Below are positions 60,639-64,000 of a stretch of 64,000 bases of DNA, piece after piece. Within the stretch, counting starts at the first letter, position 1; the number at the start of each line of letters is the position of its first letter. The position numbers were made by a program, and so were the translations under genes. The notes below the pieces were generated by a model that was not told the DNA's origin, did not search any database, and saw only the letters and a list, made by a program, of their open reading frames with translations. This DNA comes from an uncultured Dokdonia sp. Lineage in GTDB: Bacteria; Bacteroidota; Bacteroidia; Flavobacteriales; Flavobacteriaceae. The stretch lies in contig CANNDF010000005.1 of assembly GCA_947503305.1 (NCBI GenBank), positions 248,001-312,000 on the forward strand. The letters are read 5' to 3'.

Positions 60639-62480
60639 ATGAAAGACTCCACACTACTACAGTATATCAAAAAAGTATTAGAAAATATGCCTGCAGATTG
60701 GTTACAATTAACCACGCATCAGCTGGATATTTATAATGAGCAATTGGCAAAAACTCAATTTATAGAACAATTCGAACACTTATATACTACCCATAATGCT
60801 ACACCAGAAACACTCAATGAATTACCTACAGCATTTGACTATATCCGATTAGGACATCCTCTATCGTGTGTCTTAGAATGGGTGATTGCAAAAAAACAAG
60901 GACTCTCCTCTGAAAATGTGATCAGTTTTTCATCTAAGACAATTCCTATATTGGCCATTTTGAGGAAAAATTTATTAGATAATAAGCGTACTCAAATTCT
61001 ATATACAGGCGAATTACCCGATTTTTTTGACATTGAAGTAATACAACAGGTCTATGGATATACCTATGATCTGCAAAAAGTCGAAAATACATCCACTATA
61101 CCTGAATATGATGGTAGTACTGTATATATATCTCAAGAGAATACTATTTTTAATATAGAGTTGCCATCCACTATTGATTTTTATATCAGTCTAGACAGAG
61201 ACCTAGGAAGTATATTAGTTGTAAATGGTGAGTATAATAAAAGCTATATTTCAGAAATCCAACATGTGCGAAGAAGGGAAACGATTGCCATGACACCTAT
61301 AAATTGTTATATAGCTCTTAATACACTTATACATCCCGATTTCAAAACACCAACCAGTACTACTGAGGTTCATAAAACACAAGTACTAGATGCAATTGCT
61401 ACTATTACAGGCGCACAGACTGAAGCAATTGTGGGATCTAGCGGACTTTCCATTCAGTATGCGATTATGATGGGACTGGTACATCACGCCCTAGATAATC
61501 ATAAAGGAAAGGCAATCAAATTTGTAGTACCTCCTAATTGTTATGGAGGTACAAACGATCAGGCAAGACGTGTTGCTGCTGTCATAGACGAAGTAGAAAT
61601 TGTAGATCTACCCGTAGACGGAGGTAATGATATGGTACAAAGTATTGATACCGTATTAGACACCATTGCAAAAGAAGATGCAATCCCATATATCATTGCA
61701 GAAATTCCGACAAATCCCAGAGTTGAAGTTCCAGACCTTATACGATTAAAAGAAATATTAAGTACTCCCCGAAAAACAGCTGCAGGAGCAACAGCTATTG
61801 ACCCAGTGTTTATACTAGATCAAACATTTTGTCCTAATGTTCATTTTTTAGGAGAAGGTGAGATCCTCTCAACAATGAGAGCCATTTCATATGCTAGCGG
61901 TTCCAAATTTCCAAGTGGAGGAAAATGTACTGCAGGTTACTGTGTAGGAAATAAAAAAGCAACAGCATTAATGGATACCATAGGAATGCATCTAAGACTT
62001 TGTGATAATGAAGCCACAGCACTGCAATATGAAATCCTGGCGACACAACTCCCATCTATGAATCAAAGAATTCATGATGCGTATAAGAATACCCGTGAGT
62101 TTGTAACTTTTATCAACGATACATTACCAGAAGCAAAAATCAATTTTGTATCCGAAGAGCTAGCATCCCATGGGTTTACACCTTCTGTATTTTCATTAGA
62201 CCTCCCTACAAAAGGAACTACCCATGAAGAAAGAGAATCCTACAAAAGAGCATTAAACCATACATTAATCCAATTAATGATTACCGAAATCCCTGACGAA
62301 AGTAAGTACTGCGTAAGCTATGGACAATTAAAAGGATGCTATTGGACTATCCCGGCAACCTCGACCCAAGGAACTACCAAAGAAGGAGATAAAGATTATA
62401 TCGCCCGTGTAGCCCTTTCTCCAGATATGGACCTCGAACTTCATAAAAAAGTATTTTTACAATTTGTAGAAAAGATTTAA
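60639..62480 (+). CDS. PLP-dependent Cys/Met-metabolism-type transferase with N-terminal extension
   Basis: From the ATG at 60639 the protein has 613 residues. The C-terminal 370 residues carry the aminotransferase-like fold with SSGLSIQYAIMMGLVHHAL, VFILDQTFCPNVHF and the probable PLP-lysine site SYASGSKFPSGGKCTAGYCVGN. The first 230 residues are an additional domain not present in standard cystathionine-gamma-synthase proteins. It may act on sulfur amino acids. The GTG at 60630 is another start option. Confidence 0.75.
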   Translation: MKDSTLLQYIKKVLENMPADWLQLTTHQLDIYNEQLAKTQFIEQFEHLYTTHNATPETLNELPTAFDYIRLGHPLSCVLEWVIAKKQGLSSENVISFSSKTIPILAILRKNLLDNKRTQILYTGELPDFFDIEVIQQVYGYTYDLQKVENTSTIPEYDGSTVYISQENTIFNIELPSTIDFYISLDRDLGSILVVNGEYNKSYISEIQHVRRRETIAMTPINCYIALNTLIHPDFKTPTSTTEVHKTQVLDAIATITGAQTEAIVGSSGLSIQYAIMMGLVHHALDNHKGKAIKFVVPPNCYGGTNDQARRVAAVIDEVEIVDLPVDGGNDMVQSIDTVLDTIAKEDAIPYIIAEIPTNPRVEVPDLIRLKEILSTPRKTAAGATAIDPVFILDQTFCPNVHFLGEGEILSTMRAISYASGSKFPSGGKCTAGYCVGNKKATALMDTIGMHLRLCDNEATALQYEILATQLPSMNQRIHDAYKNTREFVTFINDTLPEAKINFVSEELASHGFTPSVFSLDLPTKGTTHEERESYKRALNHTLIQLMITEIPDESKYCVSYGQLKGCYWTIPATSTQGTTKEGDKDYIARVALSPDMDLELHKKVFLQFVEKI

Positions 62481-62534
62481 ATCTTTAATCATAAAGACAT
62501 AAACTATACGGTATAACTCATAACACATCCTATC

Positions 62535-63245
62535 ATGAAAAAAATAAGCATTCTACTTATCGGTCTTTTCTCCCTAGGAATAAATGCACAAGGAATTATA
62601 GGCGCATGGGAAAGTTATACAACTTCTGAGAGTGGAGAAAAGCTGAGAAATGTTGTCATTTTTGCAGATGGCTATCAAGTCTTAACCACTTATGACGCAA
62701 CGACAGGAAAGTTTATTCATTCAAATGGAGGTACATGGTCATTAGAAGGAGATATAATGACCGAAAAAGTAGAATTTCATACAGATCTATCTGAGCGTGT
62801 AGGGACAGAACTAAGTTTTCAAGTAGCAATTACAGATACCACGATTCAGATTGTGGGTCATGATAAGCCTCCTCTTACTAGAATAGATGATGGAACTCCA
62901 GGAAAATTACAAGGAGCCTGGCTTATGTCCGGAAGAATACGAGATGGAAAAAAGCAAACACGAGATACCCGTAGACCTAGAAAAACTATGAAGATATTAT
63001 CTGGAACACGGTTTCAATGGGTTGCTTATAATACCGAAACAAAACAATTTATGGGTACCGGTGGTGGTACTTACACTACTCAAAATGGGGTGTATACAGA
63101 AACTATTGAATTCTTTTCAAGAGACGATTCTAAAGTAGGACGTAACTTACCATTTACCTATGAACGTATTGATGGGCAGTGGCATCACAAGGGATTATCC
63201 AGCAAAGGAGACCCTATACATGAGATTTGGAGTATTAGGGAGTAA
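62535..63245 (+). CDS. Secreted protein with two lipocalin-like repeats
   Basis: The 236-residue product has a signal peptide (about 1-19) and two similar halves: IIGAWESYTTSESGEKLRNVVIFADGYQVLTTYDATTGKFIHSNGGTWSLEG and LQGAWLMSGRIRD with MKILSGTRFQWVAYNTETKQFMGTGGGTYTTQNG. Each half ends with EKVEFH or ETIEFF. The repeat indicates internal duplication of a small barrel unit. The function is unknown. It starts 54 bp after the PLP enzyme gene. Confidence 0.65.
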   Translation: MKKISILLIGLFSLGINAQGIIGAWESYTTSESGEKLRNVVIFADGYQVLTTYDATTGKFIHSNGGTWSLEGDIMTEKVEFHTDLSERVGTELSFQVAITDTTIQIVGHDKPPLTRIDDGTPGKLQGAWLMSGRIRDGKKQTRDTRRPRKTMKILSGTRFQWVAYNTETKQFMGTGGGTYTTQNGVYTETIEFFSRDDSKVGRNLPFTYERIDGQWHHKGLSSKGDPIHEIWSIRE

Positions 63246-63318
63246 AATTTAATCTCCATTTTAAAGTATAAACCCATTTTAGAAGAAGCTATTTTCTATG
63301 TTATTTTTATCCTAAGTA

Positions 63319-63334
63319 CGCTTTCGCGAAAGCG
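63319..63334. repeat. Dispersed palindrome CGCTTTCGCGAAAGCG, copy 9
   Basis: A perfect 16-bp palindrome, 39 bp upstream of the phhB start. As for other copies, there is no obvious T-tract to make it a terminator. Confidence 0.8.
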
Positions 63335-63373
63335 GAATTATGTACATTAGAGCATCACTTTAAAACAAAAACT

Positions 63374-63655
63374 ATGAAACTCACAGAAGCACAAATTAAA
63401 GACCGTATGGCAGACCTACCCGATTGGGAATATGATGATAATGCGATTCACACTACTCTGGAGTTTGAAAATTTCAGAGAAGTATTTTCTACTATGACTC
63501 GTATCGCCTTTGAAGCAGAACGTTTACAACACCATCCAGACTGGAGTAATGTGTATAACGAACTGTCTATCACCCTGACGACTCACGATGCAGGAGGAGT
63601 GACCGAAAATGATTTTGATCTGGCCTTTGCCATCGAAGATATCTTGAATGCATAG
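63374..63655 (+). CDS. phhB: 4a-hydroxytetrahydrobiopterin dehydratase (PCD)
   Basis: The 93-residue protein has the family length and the active-site pattern EAERLQHHPDWSNVYNELSITLTTHDAGGVTENDFDLA, where the two His and the Trp/Asp are conserved. It dehydrates the carbinolamine formed by aromatic amino acid hydroxylases, recycling tetrahydropterin, in the cytoplasm. A phenylalanine hydroxylase gene is not in the window. Confidence 0.9.
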   Translation: MKLTEAQIKDRMADLPDWEYDDNAIHTTLEFENFREVFSTMTRIAFEAERLQHHPDWSNVYNELSITLTTHDAGGVTENDFDLAFAIEDILNA

Positions 63656-63710
63656 CCCTTTGAAAAGTCACACTTTTTCTTATTTTTACGGTTAGTAAAA
63701 AACAGCATAT

Positions 63711-64000
63711 ATGGGAAGAGCATTTGAGTTTAGAAAAGCACGTAAGATGAAGCGCTGGAGCGCGATGTCAAAAGCATTTACACGTATCGGAAAGGATATA
63801 GTTATGGCCGTAAAAGAAGGTGGTCCTGATCCCGATAGTAACTCTAGACTACGTGCCGTAATTCAAAATGCCAAGGCAGTTAATATGCCTAAAGACAATG
63901 TAGAGCGCGCTATCAAACGTGCAAGCGATAAGAGTCAAGGCGATTATAAAGAAGTTGTTTTTGAAGGATACGCACCTCATGGTATTGCAATTCTTGTAGA
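63711..64000 (+). CDS. yebC: YebC/PmpR-family protein (cut by window edge)
   Basis: The frame begins [30 protein letters not shown] and continues with [36 protein letters not shown] and [17 protein letters not shown], the highly conserved N-terminus of YebC. Recent work on this family supports a role in translation or in transcriptional regulation. It is cut at the right edge after 96 codons. Confidence 0.92.
   Translation, partial: MGRAFEFRKARKMKRWSAMSKAFTRIGKDIVMAVKEGGPDPDSNSRLRAVIQNAKAVNMPKDNVERAIKRASDKSQGDYKEVVFEGYAPHGIAILV

Overview
The window is a 64 kb piece of an AT-rich chromosome from a member of the Bacteroidota, most likely family Flavobacteriaceae. The evidence is the protein repertoire (LytS/LytTR pair, Bacteroidota-type M56 BlaR, many SRPBCC, VOC and serine-hydrolase proteins), the absence of Shine-Dalgarno sequences, promoter elements of the form TTTG-N17-21-TAnnTTTG, and a dispersed palindrome GCTTTCGCGAAAGC. 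Genus cannot be fixed from the window.

Layout. 0-6.6 kb: start of trxB, a PQQ-type sugar dehydrogenase with its cytochrome c, then single metabolic genes (MBL hydrolase, GNAT, PfkB-type sugar kinase). 6.6-18.3 kb: accessory DNA with gene remnants (a GNAT pseudogene, an AraC fragment), a DoxX-like protein, a membrane AraC-family regulator, several hydrolases, an amine-oxidase-like flavoprotein, a Crp-like regulator, a sterol-desaturase-type hydroxylase and a VOC protein. 18.5 kb: tRNA-Pro(GGG). 18.7-31.7 kb: small regulatory modules (ArsR/SRPBCC, Ada-like, Crp/AhpD-like, MarR with a muconolactone-isomerase-like target, an ABA4-like/membrane protein/LytS/LytTR operon), a HipA-like/DUF3037 pair and an MFS exporter. 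31.9-40.8 kb: a BlaI/BlaR1/serine hydrolase/amidohydrolase locus, an S41 peptidase, an ECF sigma factor operon and another serine hydrolase. 41.1-53.4 kb: a GAF-LuxR regulator followed by mostly single small genes on the plus strand. 53.7 kb: tRNA-Pro(TGG). 53.9-64 kb: an esterase-GDSL fusion, gcvT, an epimerase-like gene, DinB and methyltransferase genes, a large PLP enzyme, phhB and yebC.

Most interesting region: from about 42.6 to 53.4 kb, and again at 13.0-15.2 kb, successive single-gene units on one strand are separated by 60-170 bp imperfect inverted repeats. Many begin 3-30 bp after a stop codon with ACAACAATG-type sequence and end a few bases before the next start with ACCATTGTACATAA/CCGTTGTGAAT-type sequence. 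Several copies are clearly related to each other, and some carry an inner hairpin. The arrangement resembles the gene + attC organisation of integron cassette arrays, although no integrase is visible in the window. I regard this as the best candidate for an undescribed cassette system.

Regulation can be read directly at several loci: paired palindromes at marR and its downstream gene, paired inverted repeats across the arsR promoter, and a dyad over the blaI promoter. Most annotated functions are family-level; substrates are generally not predictable.
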